Shown: one piece after another, positions 34,437-43,381 of the stretch
How positions within the stretch are numbered: position 1 is the first letter of the stretch
Layout of the letters: each line of letters opens with the position of its first letter
Source: Acinetobacter oleivorans DR1
GTDB taxonomy: Bacteria > Pseudomonadota > Gammaproteobacteria > Pseudomonadales > Moraxellaceae
Length of the DNA: 64,000 nt
Reading direction: 5' to 3'
Assembly (NCBI RefSeq): GCF_000196795.1
Contig: NC_014259.1
Span: 2,852,001-2,916,000 of the forward strand
Program-made: the position numbers and the translations under genes
The notes under the pieces: model-generated
What the model saw: the letters and a program-made list of their open reading frames with translations, nothing else
The model's database searches: none
What the model was told of the DNA's origin: nothing

Positions 34437-35510
34437 TTAGTTACTTACTAAAGTTCTTCGACTAAAGAAAGGGCTAATATCTGAACTATCGCCGGGTTGC
34501 CAGTTAACTAAATTTAATCTTTGAATAGCTTGAGCTGCTTGAGTATTAAAAGCAAAGCAACCTTTTTCAAGATTTGCGATTTTTAATTTTTGTCTGAAAG
34601 CAGTTAATGAATGCGTATTATTAAGCGGGTTATCTTCTATAGAATAAAGGTGAGACTTCTCATACGCCAAACTTCTATCAGCATCCCATACACTGCTTGA
34701 TACAAACTCTATAGAAGCAGACTGGTCATTATTATTCCCCAGTACGCTTTCAATATCACCAGTTTCCAAGTTTTCTAAAACAGTTAAGTTATAGCCATGC
34801 CACTGCGAGTTTAGAAGCCTAAAATACTTTTTATCTTGACCTAAGTTATTATATCTTTCGATTATTGACTGCTTTTTTTCACTAAACGTGGGATTGGCAT
34901 TAAAACTAGATATATATGAAATATAAGATTGATTCCATTGAGTCTCTTTTAAACGATAACAATAACTATTTTTTGGAAACGTAACATTCTTATAGTTTTG
35001 GTAAAATTCAATTAAATTTTTATCAAGCTGATTATGAAGGCCTGTTTCTAGATTTTTATTTTCTTTATAGCCCGGCAATACACGATCAAAGATATTTTCA
35101 CCATCTAACTTCACAATTTCAAACTTTAAATTTTTTTTCAAATCAGGAGTTAACTCATAAGTCCAACTACTAGGTGTTAACCTTTTTACAATATTTGTTT
35201 GCAGTGTCTCTTTATTTAAAATTTTCTGTTCAGTTAAAAAATCATTTTTTAATGGTTGATTGCGTGACTTTGCAAAAAAGATTTCGTTATTATTAATTGG
35301 ATATTGAGTAATTTCAAAAGAATCACTATAGATACCTGAAGAAATATCAGAAGATTGATAATAAACTTGGTAAATCGAGCCATCTTTTTCTAAATTATTT
35401 TCAGCTTGACCATTGGTATTTTGATCTGAGCTTTCACCACCACAAGCAATTAAAATAATAGTAGATGTAAAAATTAAAAAAACACTTATTCTTTTTGAAT
35501 TAAATTTCAT
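34437..35510 (-). CDS. Hypothetical lipoprotein, 357 residues
   Basis: A lipoprotein signal (ISVFLIFTSTIILIAC, lipobox LIAC with Cys at 23) followed by a Gly-Ser-Asp-Asn linker (GGESSDQNTNGQAENN) and a long Asn-, Ser- and Tyr-rich domain with no motif I recognise. The DNA is more AT-rich than the flanking purA, hisZ and alaS genes and uses many AAT, AAA and TTA codons, which suggests an accessory gene acquired by transfer. It is isolated, with 165 empty bases upstream. Confidence 0.75.
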   Translation of the reverse strand: MKFNSKRISVFLIFTSTIILIACGGESSDQNTNGQAENNLEKDGSIYQVYYQSSDISSGIYSDSFEITQYPINNNEIFFAKSRNQPLKNDFLTEQKILNKETLQTNIVKRLTPSSWTYELTPDLKKNLKFEIVKLDGENIFDRVLPGYKENKNLETGLHNQLDKNLIEFYQNYKNVTFPKNSYCYRLKETQWNQSYISYISSFNANPTFSEKKQSIIERYNNLGQDKKYFRLLNSQWHGYNLTVLENLETGDIESVLGNNNDQSASIEFVSSSVWDADRSLAYEKSHLYSIEDNPLNNTHSLTAFRQKLKIANLEKGCFAFNTQAAQAIQRLNLVNWQPGDSSDISPFFSRRTLVSN

Positions 35511-35631
35511 ATGAACTCTATAATTAAAATTTTAATGTTTGCGAATCATACAAATAGATATAATTTTACACAACACTAATATTTATAATTTTCATTATTT
35601 TTAACTTTTTATACTTCAAATTAATAATTAC

Positions 35632-35658
35632 AAAAAGGATGTTTATTCAACATCCTTT
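35632..35658 (-). terminator. Terminator of the GAPDH-family gene
   Basis: AAAGGATGTT (35634-35643) and AACATCCTTT (35649-35658), perfect 10-bp arms just beyond the stop of the minus-strand gene. Confidence 0.85.
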
Positions 35659-35675
35659 ATTACTTTAATTCACTT

Positions 35676-36695
35676 TCAGAAAGAATCGCACAAATCTAAT
35701 AATCGATTTGCATAGCCCCATTCATTATCGTACCAAGCAAATACTTTAGCTTGATGCCCGACAACCATAGTTTGAGTTAAATCAACAATGAGTGAATAAG
35801 GAGAATGGTTAAAATCGCTTGAAACTAATGGCTCATCAGTCACTGCCATAATTTCCGCATAGTCGGTTTGAGATGCTTTAATTAGCAATTCATTAATATG
35901 ATGCACAGTAATTGGAGATTGCGCGATAAAAGTTAAGTCAATTGCAGCTACATTAATAGTAGGTACCCGAATTGAATAACCGTCTATACGGTCTTCCATT
36001 TTAGGCATAACACGTTTTAATGCACCAAGTGCACTAGACGTGGTCGGAATAATATTTTGTCCTGAAGCTCTAGCGCGGCGCAAATCACGATGTGCATGAT
36101 CAAGTACAGATTGGTCTGCCGTTACTGCATGAATTTCGGTCATAAGCGCTGTTTCAATACCAAAAGCATCATCAATAATTTTCACCAATGGAACCAAAGC
36201 CTGCGTAGTACATGAAACGCTTGATATGATCTGATCAGTCACTTTGACTTCATGATGATTTACACCATAAACAATGGCTGCATCGACATGATCAAAAGGC
36301 GCTGCCCCAATAATCACCCGCTTCGCCCCTGCTTGTAGATGACGCGTTGCATCAGCGTGAGAACGGAACAGTCCTGTACACTCAAGTACCACATCAATAT
36401 CTAAACTAGACCATGGTAAAAGTTCAGGTTGTTCCTGCTTTAAAACCTCAACTTTTAACGCTCGTTGATTTGACTGAATATTCAAAAAAACTTTTTCATT
36501 TTCAATGAATATTTCCACATTTCCATTGAAGCGGCCATGTGTTGAGTCATATTTAAATAAATGCACTAATGTTTGCACATCTGCTATGTCGTTAATCGCC
36601 ACGATTTCAAATTGAAATTGTTTTGAGCTCTCAAACCAGGCACGTAACACATTACGTCCAATTCGGCCAAACCCATTAATGGCGATACGTTGCAT
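35676..36695 (-). CDS. GAPDH/erythrose-4-phosphate dehydrogenase family protein
   Basis: A 339-residue NAD-dependent aldehyde dehydrogenase of the GAPDH fold: INGFGRIGRNVLRAWFES at the N-terminus, YDSTHGRF near 50, active-site Cys in SSVSCTTQALVPL near 155 and WYDNEWGYANRLLDL at the C-terminus. The segment DLRRARASGQNIIPTTSSALG followed by RVPTINVAAIDLTF is nearer to E. coli Epd than to glycolytic GapA, which favours erythrose-4-phosphate oxidation for pyridoxal phosphate synthesis. The Asn after SCTT, normal in both families, is Gln here. AGGATAGG precedes the ATG. Single gene, divergent from alaS. Confidence 0.86.
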   Translation of the reverse strand: MQRIAINGFGRIGRNVLRAWFESSKQFQFEIVAINDIADVQTLVHLFKYDSTHGRFNGNVEIFIENEKVFLNIQSNQRALKVEVLKQEQPELLPWSSLDIDVVLECTGLFRSHADATRHLQAGAKRVIIGAAPFDHVDAAIVYGVNHHEVKVTDQIISSVSCTTQALVPLVKIIDDAFGIETALMTEIHAVTADQSVLDHAHRDLRRARASGQNIIPTTSSALGALKRVMPKMEDRIDGYSIRVPTINVAAIDLTFIAQSPITVHHINELLIKASQTDYAEIMAVTDEPLVSSDFNHSPYSLIVDLTQTMVVGHQAKVFAWYDNEWGYANRLLDLCDSF

Positions 36696-36815
36696 AACCT
36701 ATCCTTATCTACAAAACTACAGGCTAAAGAAGGCATATAGTAAAGCACGTCACGCCTAATTGAATATAGATTTTTAGCCAAATCACAGTTTTGTAAGATA
36801 TTCCTTTTAAAATCG

Positions 36816-36844
36816 TTGGTTCGGTGGGGTTTTTCCGCTACAAT
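36816..36844 (+). promoter_or_regulatory. Sigma-70 promoter of alaS
   Basis: TTGGTT (36816-36821) and TACAAT (36839-36844) with a 17-base spacer, about 120 bases before alaS. The leader begins with an AT-rich stretch and has no hairpin that I can identify. Confidence 0.65.
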
Positions 36845-36965
36845 TTAGCGTTTTTAAAAAATAAGCCCCGTATCACATGCTAAGGTTTGGCATAAAACAA
36901 ACAGGCATTGATACATTTAGCCAAATTCGAAAATATGGAGTGACTTGGTTGTGAGTACTCGTTTA

Positions 36966-39602
36966 ATGACATCTGCTGAAATTCGTGAAGCATTTTTGCG
37001 CTACTTTGAGACGCAAGGGCATACACGTGTCGCGTCGAGTTCTCTTGTTCCTGCCAACGACCCAACTTTATTATTTACAAATGCTGGGATGAACCAGTTT
37101 AAAGACTGCTTCTTAGGTCTTGAAAAACGTGACTATGTACGTGCAACTACATCACAAAAATGTGTACGTGCTGGTGGTAAACACAATGACTTAGACAACG
37201 TTGGTTACACTGCTCGTCACCATACATTCTTTGAAATGTTAGGTAATTTCTCATTTGGTGATTATTTCAAACGTGATGCACTTAAATTCGCTTGGGAATT
37301 TTTGACTAGCGATGAATGGTTAGCCCTCCCTAAAGATCGTTTATATGCGACCGTTTATCACACCGATGATGAAGCTTATGACATCTGGAATAAAGAAATT
37401 GGTTTAGCACCTGAACGTATTATCCGTATTGGTGATAATAAAGGCGAAAAATACGCATCTGATAACTTCTGGGCAATGGGTGACACCGGTCCATGTGGTC
37501 CATGTTCTGAAATTTTCTTTGACCATGGCGATCACATTTGGGGTGGTTTACCAGGCACACCTGAAGAAGATGGCGACCGTTTTATTGAAATCTGGAACAA
37601 CGTTTTCATGCAGTTCAACCGTACTGCTGATGGCGTGCTTCACCCTCTCCCTGCCCCATCTGTTGATACAGGTATGGGCTTAGAGCGTATTTCTGCTGTA
37701 TTGCAACATGTTAATTCAAACTACGACATTGACTTGTTCCAACATTTATTAAAAGCTGCTGCAAACATTATTGGTATTGAAGACGAAGGTCAGCCTTCTT
37801 TACGTGTAGTTGCAGACCATGCGCGTTCATGCTGTTTCTTAATTGCTGATGGTGTTAACCCAAGCAATGAAGGTCGTGGTTATGTACTACGCCGTATTAT
37901 CCGCCGCGCTGTGCGTCACGGTAATAAGCTTGGTGCAACTGGTACGTTCTTCTACAAAATGTTGCAACCTTTAATCGAAGTTATGGGTGAGGCTTATCCT
38001 GAACTCGCAGCTCGTAAAGATGTGATTGAAGCAACTCTAGTTCGTGAAGAAGAACAATTTGCAAAAACACTTGAGCAAGGTTTAAAACTACTTGAAGGTG
38101 AACTTGCTCAGTTAAAAGACAAGACTATTCCTGGTGCGACAGTCTTCAAACTTTACGACACTTACGGCTTCCCAACAGACTTAACTGCTGATATTGCACG
38201 TGAACGTGACTTTATTATTGACGAAGCTGGTTTTGAAGTAGAAATGGCTGCTCAGCGTCAACGTGCTCGTGATGCAGGTAAATTCGCTATTGACTATAAC
38301 AGCATTGTACAAGTTGAAGGCGAAACTCAGTTTGATGGTTACATCAACACTACTGGTCAAGGCCAAATTGTAGCGATCTATAAAGATGGCGTACAAGTTG
38401 ATGAAGTTTCTGAAGGCGACGAAGCACTTATCGTTTTAAACCAGACTCCTTTCTATGCAGAAAGTGGTGGTCAGATTGGTGACACAGGTATCTTCAAAAA
38501 CGAAACTGGTATTTTTGAAGTTCAAGATACCAAAAAGTCAGGCGGTGCCTTTGTTCATCAAGGTATTGTGACCGTTGGCAACCTTAAAGCTGATCAAAAC
38601 GTTGAAGCAATTGTTAAAGCAGATATTCGTGAAGCTACTGCACGCAACCACTCAGCAACACACTTATTACATGCTGCTCTACGTCAAATCTTAGGTTCAC
38701 ACGTACAACAAAAAGGTTCTTTAGTTGCAAGTGATATCTTACGTTTTGACTTTGCTAACGACCAACCTGTAACTTTTGAACAGTTACAACAGGTTGAGCG
38801 TCTAGTTAATGCAGAAATTATTGCAAATACAGCTGTAACCACTGAACTCCTTGACATCGAAGCGGCAAAAGCAAAAGGCGCAATGATGTTGTTCGGTGAA
38901 AAATACGGTAACGAAGTTCGTGTTCTCGCTATGGGTTCAGTGATTGATGAGAAAAACTTCTCAATTGAACTTTGTGGTGGTATTCACGTTAAGCGTACAG
39001 GTGATATTGGTTTATTTAAAATCACTTCTGAAGGCGGTGTAGCTGCTGGTGTACGTCGTATTGAAGCAGTGACTGGTACTAAAGCTTTAGAAGTAGTACA
39101 AAAAACTGATGCTGATATCCAGCACATTAATGGCTTATTAAAAGCACAGAAAGACCAAACTGTTGAGCGTGTACAGGCTAATGTAGAACTTGTTTCTGCA
39201 TTACAAAAGCAGATTGAACAGCTCAATCAGAAATTGGCAAACTTCCAAGCGTCAGAATTGATTGATCAGGTACAAACGATTTCTGGTCGTCAAACGCTTA
39301 TTACCACTGTTCAAGGTGTAGATGCGAAATCACTTCGCAACTTGCACGACAGTGTTAAATCAAAATTAGAGAATGCAGTTATTGTGTTAGCTGGCGTAGA
39401 GGGTGACAAAGTTAGCCTACTTGCTTCAGTTGCATCACAATACACTGCAAATCTAAAAGCAGGTGACATCATCAAACATCTAGCAACCGAGTTAGGTGGT
39501 AAAGGTGGTGGTAAACCTGACTTAGCACAAGGTGGCGCGCCACTTAACGAGAAGTTTGGACAAGTTATTGCTGCATTACCTGCATGGCTTGAACAAAAAT
39601 AA
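36966..39602 (+). CDS. alaS: Alanyl-tRNA synthetase
   Basis: AlaS charges tRNA-Ala and edits Ser- and Gly-tRNA-Ala. The 878 residues contain class II motif 1-3 elements in the N-terminal 450 (VPANDPTLLFTNAGMNQFKD, RHHTFFEMLGNFSFGDYFK, GMGLERISAVLQ). The editing domain has the zinc site HSATHLLHAALR and CGGIHVKRTG. A coiled C-terminal part (C-Ala) is followed by GGKGGGKPDLAQGG. The frame extends upstream. The GTG at 36951 has GGAG 10 bases before it and would add five residues, so the start is not certain. The lysC gene follows 65 bases later, with a hairpin between. Confidence 0.96.
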   Translation: MTSAEIREAFLRYFETQGHTRVASSSLVPANDPTLLFTNAGMNQFKDCFLGLEKRDYVRATTSQKCVRAGGKHNDLDNVGYTARHHTFFEMLGNFSFGDYFKRDALKFAWEFLTSDEWLALPKDRLYATVYHTDDEAYDIWNKEIGLAPERIIRIGDNKGEKYASDNFWAMGDTGPCGPCSEIFFDHGDHIWGGLPGTPEEDGDRFIEIWNNVFMQFNRTADGVLHPLPAPSVDTGMGLERISAVLQHVNSNYDIDLFQHLLKAAANIIGIEDEGQPSLRVVADHARSCCFLIADGVNPSNEGRGYVLRRIIRRAVRHGNKLGATGTFFYKMLQPLIEVMGEAYPELAARKDVIEATLVREEEQFAKTLEQGLKLLEGELAQLKDKTIPGATVFKLYDTYGFPTDLTADIARERDFIIDEAGFEVEMAAQRQRARDAGKFAIDYNSIVQVEGETQFDGYINTTGQGQIVAIYKDGVQVDEVSEGDEALIVLNQTPFYAESGGQIGDTGIFKNETGIFEVQDTKKSGGAFVHQGIVTVGNLKADQNVEAIVKADIREATARNHSATHLLHAALRQILGSHVQQKGSLVASDILRFDFANDQPVTFEQLQQVERLVNAEIIANTAVTTELLDIEAAKAKGAMMLFGEKYGNEVRVLAMGSVIDEKNFSIELCGGIHVKRTGDIGLFKITSEGGVAAGVRRIEAVTGTKALEVVQKTDADIQHINGLLKAQKDQTVERVQANVELVSALQKQIEQLNQKLANFQASELIDQVQTISGRQTLITTVQGVDAKSLRNLHDSVKSKLENAVIVLAGVEGDKVSLLASVASQYTANLKAGDIIKHLATELGGKGGGKPDLAQGGAPLNEKFGQVIAALPAWLEQK

Positions 39603-39622
39603 GACTTCACTTTTTGTGTAAC

Positions 39623-39648
39623 TGACCCTGAAAAGCCTCTCAGGGTCA
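39623..39648 (+). terminator. Hairpin in the alaS-lysC spacer
   Basis: TGACCCTGA (39623-39631) and TCAGGGTCA (39640-39648), perfect 9-bp arms without a T run, 19 bases before the lysC ATG. More likely a processing or translation-control hairpin than a full terminator. Confidence 0.5.
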
Positions 39649-39667
39649 TGGCTTATATGGAAAAACT

Positions 39668-40948
39668 ATGGCATTAATCGTTCAAAAATATGGCGGTACT
39701 TCTATGGGTACCCCCGAGCGCATTTTAAATGTTGCTCGTCGTGTTAAGCGTTGGCATGATCACGGTCACAAGGTTGTTGTGGTTGTATCTGCAATGAGTG
39801 GTGAAACAAACCGCTTACTTGCTCTCGCTAAAGCCATTACCGAAACACCTGACCCACGCGAGTTAGACCAAATGGTTTCAACCGGTGAACAGGTGACGAT
39901 TTCCATGTTAGCTATGGCACTTAATTCGATTGGTGTGGAAGCTAAATCCTATACCGGACGTCAAGTCGGTATTAAAACTGACAGTGCATTTACCAAGGCG
40001 CGTATTGAGTCTATTGATACAGATGTCATGACCAATGACCTAGATGCAGGCCGTGTTATTGTTGTTGCAGGTTTCCAAGGCTTTGACGCTAACGGAAATA
40101 TCACAACGCTAGGCCGCGGTGGTTCAGATACTTCTGGTGTTGCTCTTGCTGCTGCCTTAAAAGCAGACGAATGCCAAATTTACACTGATGTAGATGGCGT
40201 TTACACCACTGACCCGCGTGTTGCTCCTAAAGCTAAAAAAATCGACCGTATTTCTTTTGAAGAAATGCTAGAAATGGCTTCATTAGGTTCAAAAGTTTTA
40301 CAAATTCGCTCAGTAGAATTTGCCGGGAAATATCAAGTTCCTTTACGTGTATTATCAAGTTTTGATAATGATAACGACGGCGCGTTTGACGAAGAATTTA
40401 AAGAAAATGTAGGTACACTCATTACGACTGAGGCGGAAGATACTATGGAACAGCCAATCATTGCAGGTATTGCTTTTAACCGTGACGAAGCAAAATTAAC
40501 GATTTTAGGTGTACCTGATGAACCAGGTATCGCTTCTAAAATTTTATCACCAGTAAGTGATGCCAATATTGAAGTCGACATGATAGTGCAAAATGTTGAA
40601 GAAGATGGCACAACAGATTTCACTTTCACTGTAAACCGTGTTGATTTAGCGAAAGCTGAAAAAATCTTGAACGAAACTGCCAAAAATATTGGTGCACGTG
40701 AAGTTTCAACACGTGATGACATCGTTAAAGTGTCTATCGTAGGTGTAGGTATGCGTTCACATGCAGGCGTAGCGAGCAAGATGTTCACTGCCCTAGCTGA
40801 CGAAGGCATCAACATTCTTATGATTTCAACTTCTGAAATTAAAGTTTCTGTCATTATTGATGAGAAATATCTTGAACTTGCTGTTCGTTGTCTACATACC
40901 GCTTTTGGTTTAGATCGTGAACATGGTGAAAGCAGCGCCCGCGCTTAA
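39668..40948 (+). CDS. lysC: Aspartate kinase
   Basis: LysC phosphorylates aspartate at the head of the lysine, threonine, methionine and diaminopimelate pathways. The 426 residues open with the kinase signature VQKYGGTSMGTPERI, carry the GRGGSDTSGVALAAAL nucleotide site near 155 and end in two ACT domains (about 265-405: AGIAFNRDEAKLTILGVPDEPG and IVGVGMRSHAGVASKMF). The ACT domains bind lysine and threonine for feedback control. The order alaS-lysC-csrA is conserved in many gamma-proteobacteria. Confidence 0.96.
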   Translation: MALIVQKYGGTSMGTPERILNVARRVKRWHDHGHKVVVVVSAMSGETNRLLALAKAITETPDPRELDQMVSTGEQVTISMLAMALNSIGVEAKSYTGRQVGIKTDSAFTKARIESIDTDVMTNDLDAGRVIVVAGFQGFDANGNITTLGRGGSDTSGVALAAALKADECQIYTDVDGVYTTDPRVAPKAKKIDRISFEEMLEMASLGSKVLQIRSVEFAGKYQVPLRVLSSFDNDNDGAFDEEFKENVGTLITTEAEDTMEQPIIAGIAFNRDEAKLTILGVPDEPGIASKILSPVSDANIEVDMIVQNVEEDGTTDFTFTVNRVDLAKAEKILNETAKNIGAREVSTRDDIVKVSIVGVGMRSHAGVASKMFTALADEGINILMISTSEIKVSVIIDEKYLELAVRCLHTAFGLDREHGESSARA

Positions 40949-41012
40949 TTTTACCAAACGGTCAATAATTCATTAAAAAATGTTTACTTGTCCGACAATA
41001 ATCAAAGAAAAC

Positions 41013-41048
41013 ACAGAGCCGCTATAGTTTTTTTTATAGCGGCTCTGT
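41013..41048. terminator. Strong hairpin with a T-run loop between lysC and csrA
   Basis: Perfect 14-bp arms ACAGAGCCGCTATA (41013-41026) and TATAGCGGCTCTGT (41035-41048) enclosing a loop GTTTTTTT. No T run follows the stem, so it is unlike a normal terminator. It may still end lysC transcripts or mark the start of the csrA leader. Confidence 0.6.
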
Positions 41049-41193
41049 TATATTAAACGGAAAGTTTTTTGGCAGTGATTATCAAAATATGACTTTGTTC
41101 TCATATTTCTGTTAGAATCTGACTGAAAACTGAGGTTGAGCTTTTATTTGGGTACCAATATTGCAGTTTTAAGCGTTTAGCAAGGAGATAAAC

Positions 41194-41448
41194 ATGCTGA
41201 TTCTGACCCGCCGTGTCGGGGAAACATTAATGATTGGGGATCAAGTCAGTGTTACTGTGCTTGGCGTCAAAGGAAACCAGGTTCGTATTGGTGTGAATGC
41301 ACCAAAAGAGGTTTCTGTTCATCGCGAAGAAATTTATCAACGTATTCAACATGAACGTGCAATGCATGAACACCTTCAACATCTTGATCAAGATTATCAA
41401 GTTTCTTTTGAAGATGATAATTATGCACAGAAAAACTTCAATCGTTAA
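41194..41448 (+). CDS. csrA: Carbon storage regulator CsrA
   Basis: CsrA binds GGA motifs in mRNA leaders and alters translation or stability. Residues 1-50 are nearly identical to family consensus (MLILTRRVGETLMIGDQ, then KEVSVHREEIYQRI). E. coli CsrA has 61 residues; this one has 84, the extra part being a polar His- and Asp-rich tail (HEHLQHLDQDYQVSFEDDNY). Such a longer tail is, as far as I know, usual in Acinetobacter. AAGGAG precedes the ATG, and the leader of about 150 bases starts after the 41013-41048 hairpin. Confidence 0.96.
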   Translation: MLILTRRVGETLMIGDQVSVTVLGVKGNQVRIGVNAPKEVSVHREEIYQRIQHERAMHEHLQHLDQDYQVSFEDDNYAQKNFNR

Positions 41449-41470
41449 TATGAAGTTATTCTCTCCCTAA

Positions 41471-41500
41471 TTAAAGCGACTTTCTAGTCGCTTTAAATTT
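41471..41500. terminator. Bidirectional terminator between csrA and rnhB
   Basis: Perfect 11-bp arms TTAAAGCGACT (41471-41481) and AGTCGCTTTAA (41486-41496), followed by T-rich sequence. Confidence 0.88.
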
Positions 41501-41515
41501 TTTAGGACTTTGTAT

Positions 41516-42082
41516 TTATAAGCCTAGAGCACGTTTAACAGGAGCATAGCTGCGGCGGTGCTGATCGATTACCCCATGCGTTGCAATTGCTTCAAAATGT
41601 GCTTTAGTTGGATATCCTTTATGTTTGGCAAAACCAAATAATGGATATTGCTGATCTAATTCTGCCATTTGTCGGTCACGTGTAACCTTTGCCAGAATAC
41701 TCGCCGCACTGATCTCAGGATGACTCGCATCCCCCCCAACAATAGCTTCACAAGGAATAATGATTCCTTTTGGAATTTGATTTCCATCTACAATCACTTT
41801 TTGTGGTTGAGCTTTTAAACCATCAACTGCGCGCTGCATGGCCAAAAAAGTCGCTTGTAAAATATTTAATTCATCGATTTCAGCATGCGTTGCTTCTGCA
41901 ATTGACCAAGCTAAGGCTTTTTCTTGTATTTCAATAAACAACTTTTCACGTTTCTTTTCAGTTAATTTTTTAGAATCATTTAATCCCTCAATTGGATTAT
42001 TCGGATCTAAAATAACAGCCGCTGCCACAACGGAACCTACTAACGGACCACGTCCCGCCTCATCTACACCAGCAATAAACAT
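41516..42082 (-). CDS. rnhB: Ribonuclease HII
   Basis: RNase HII removes single ribonucleotides and RNA from RNA-DNA hybrids. The 188 residues begin FIAGVDEAGRGPLVGSVVAAAV (catalytic Asp-Glu pair) and contain LNDSKKLTEKKRE, IVDGNQIPKG, the catalytic Asp in GGDASHPEISAASILAKVTRD, and the final HKGYPTKAHFEAI. The normal family length is about 190. Convergent with csrA across a shared terminator. Confidence 0.95.
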   Translation of the reverse strand: MFIAGVDEAGRGPLVGSVVAAAVILDPNNPIEGLNDSKKLTEKKREKLFIEIQEKALAWSIAEATHAEIDELNILQATFLAMQRAVDGLKAQPQKVIVDGNQIPKGIIIPCEAIVGGDASHPEISAASILAKVTRDRQMAELDQQYPLFGFAKHKGYPTKAHFEAIATHGVIDQHRRSYAPVKRALGL

Positions 42083-42106
42083 TTACTCTTCACCTTTAAA
42101 CAAAAG

Positions 42107-42130
42107 AGGCTGATCAATAGTAATCAGCCT
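42107..42130 (-). terminator. Terminator of the 130-residue lipoprotein gene
   Basis: AGGCTGAT (42107-42114) and ATCAGCCT (42123-42130). The T-rich sequence on the minus side is short. It also separates this gene from rnhB. Confidence 0.65.
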
Positions 42131-42152
42131 TCTTTAATACAAAAATCATTAA

Positions 42153-42545
42153 TTACTTTTGTAAAGCTTCTGCCACACACTCATTTACAGTTTTTGAAAC
42201 CACTTGGTTTACAATTGTAGCACGTGCATTTACATCAAATGCAGCCGCTGCCAATTCTACTGCCGTTACACTATTTGGTGCCTTTTCGCTCACACAACCA
42301 CAAACATTAGTTTGAATGCTATCACGTTGCTCAGCAGTCATAAGCTTTGTTGCTGTTTTCCAAGCGGCAACATTATTAATCTCTGTAATACATTTCGCAT
42401 TTACAGCAACTTTTAATGCAGCCACACCCAACTGCTGAGTTGTTGTTTGTGCAGAAGTAGCGCCTGTACCCGTACCTGTAGTCGTTGCACAAGCTGTTAA
42501 AGCTAAAACAACTGGCGCTAGAGCGAGCATCAATTTTTTCATCAT
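42153..42545 (-). CDS. Hypothetical lipoprotein
   Basis: A 130-residue lipoprotein: short charged start MMKK, hydrophobic LMLALAPVVLALTAC with the lipobox Cys near 19, a Thr/Gly-rich linker, then a helical domain with paired cysteines (NAKCITEI, NVCGCVSEKAP and NECVAEAL) that could form disulphides in the periplasm. The frame runs back to 42647, but GGA lies just before the ATG at 42545 and the upstream residues do not form a signal. No family recognised. Confidence 0.72.
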   Translation of the reverse strand: MMKKLMLALAPVVLALTACATTTGTGTGATSAQTTTQQLGVAALKVAVNAKCITEINNVAAWKTATKLMTAEQRDSIQTNVCGCVSEKAPNSVTAVELAAAAFDVNARATIVNQVVSKTVNECVAEALQK

Positions 42546-42779
42546 TTTTTCCTTTGATTGAACGTTGGCAGCGCGTATTGTGCCTAAACTCGACTTTAGA
42601 AGAAACAAATAATTTGATGCATTTATGCAATCTTTTTTCCCCAGCAAAACTCAGCTTATCAAATGCATTTTTCCTTAAACGTTCTGTTTTTAGCACGCTC
42701 TGTTACATTTAAAACATTTCTCAAAATCAGTGCTTTCTCATAAAATTGAAAATCAAAACGACAAAAAAATAGGTTTTTT

Positions 42780-43337
42780 ATGCCTGCTGTTTCATCTCAG
42801 TATTACACCCGTACCGCACAAATCCTGCATTGGGTGATGGCAATCATTTTCATCGCAGCATGGGCTATTGGTTTCTATAGTGGAAATTTTTTAAGTTATG
42901 ACGTTGATGGTCCCTTTAAAGGCGATGTCATTACGCTGCACAAAAATATTGCGACCACCATTATCTTTTTGGTGATTATCCGGATTTTATGGCGCTATAC
43001 ACATCCAGCTCCAAAACTACCTGACACCATGTCCCCAATGATGAAAACTTTGGCACATGTTGGTCATCTATTGCTTTATGTGATTTTGGTGGCTTTACCT
43101 GTCACTGGTTGTTTATTTAGCTGGAGCGCTGGTCACCCTGCGCCTGTTTTATATTTATTTGAAATTCCGCGTTTAGTACAAGATAACCCAGAACTTTTAG
43201 CTGTTGTTAAACCATTACACGTTTATATTTCTTGGTTTGCAGGCTTGCTGATTGTTGGGCATGTGCTTGCAGCTTTAAAACATCACTTTGTTGATAAAGA
43301 CAATATTTTAAATAGCATGACTAAACAACCTAAATAA
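42780..43337 (+). CDS. Cytochrome b561 family protein
   Basis: A 185-residue four-helix membrane cytochrome. Haem-ligand histidines are visible in TAQILHWVMAIIFIAAW (helix 1), LHKNIATTIIFLVII (helix 2), and KPLHVYISWFAGLLIVGHVLAALKHH (helix 4). Bacterial CybB-type proteins carry electrons from quinol in the inner membrane, with superoxide:ubiquinone oxidoreductase activity reported for E. coli CybB. Single gene with a strong terminator. Confidence 0.92.
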   Translation: MPAVSSQYYTRTAQILHWVMAIIFIAAWAIGFYSGNFLSYDVDGPFKGDVITLHKNIATTIIFLVIIRILWRYTHPAPKLPDTMSPMMKTLAHVGHLLLYVILVALPVTGCLFSWSAGHPAPVLYLFEIPRLVQDNPELLAVVKPLHVYISWFAGLLIVGHVLAALKHHFVDKDNILNSMTKQPK

Positions 43338-43350
43338 AACGTATGTATAA

Positions 43351-43377
43351 AAAAACCGCCTGAGATAGGCGGTTTTT
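43351..43377. terminator. Bidirectional terminator between cytochrome b561 and deaminase genes
   Basis: AAAACCGCCT (43352-43361) and AGGCGGTTTT (43367-43376), loop 5, with A and T flanks. It abuts the stop of the convergent deaminase gene. Confidence 0.92.
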
Positions 43378-43381
43378 TTAT

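Noticed and set aside
40333..40854. A 173-residue minus-strand frame inside lysC
   Set aside because: Shadow of the ACT-domain coding sequence.
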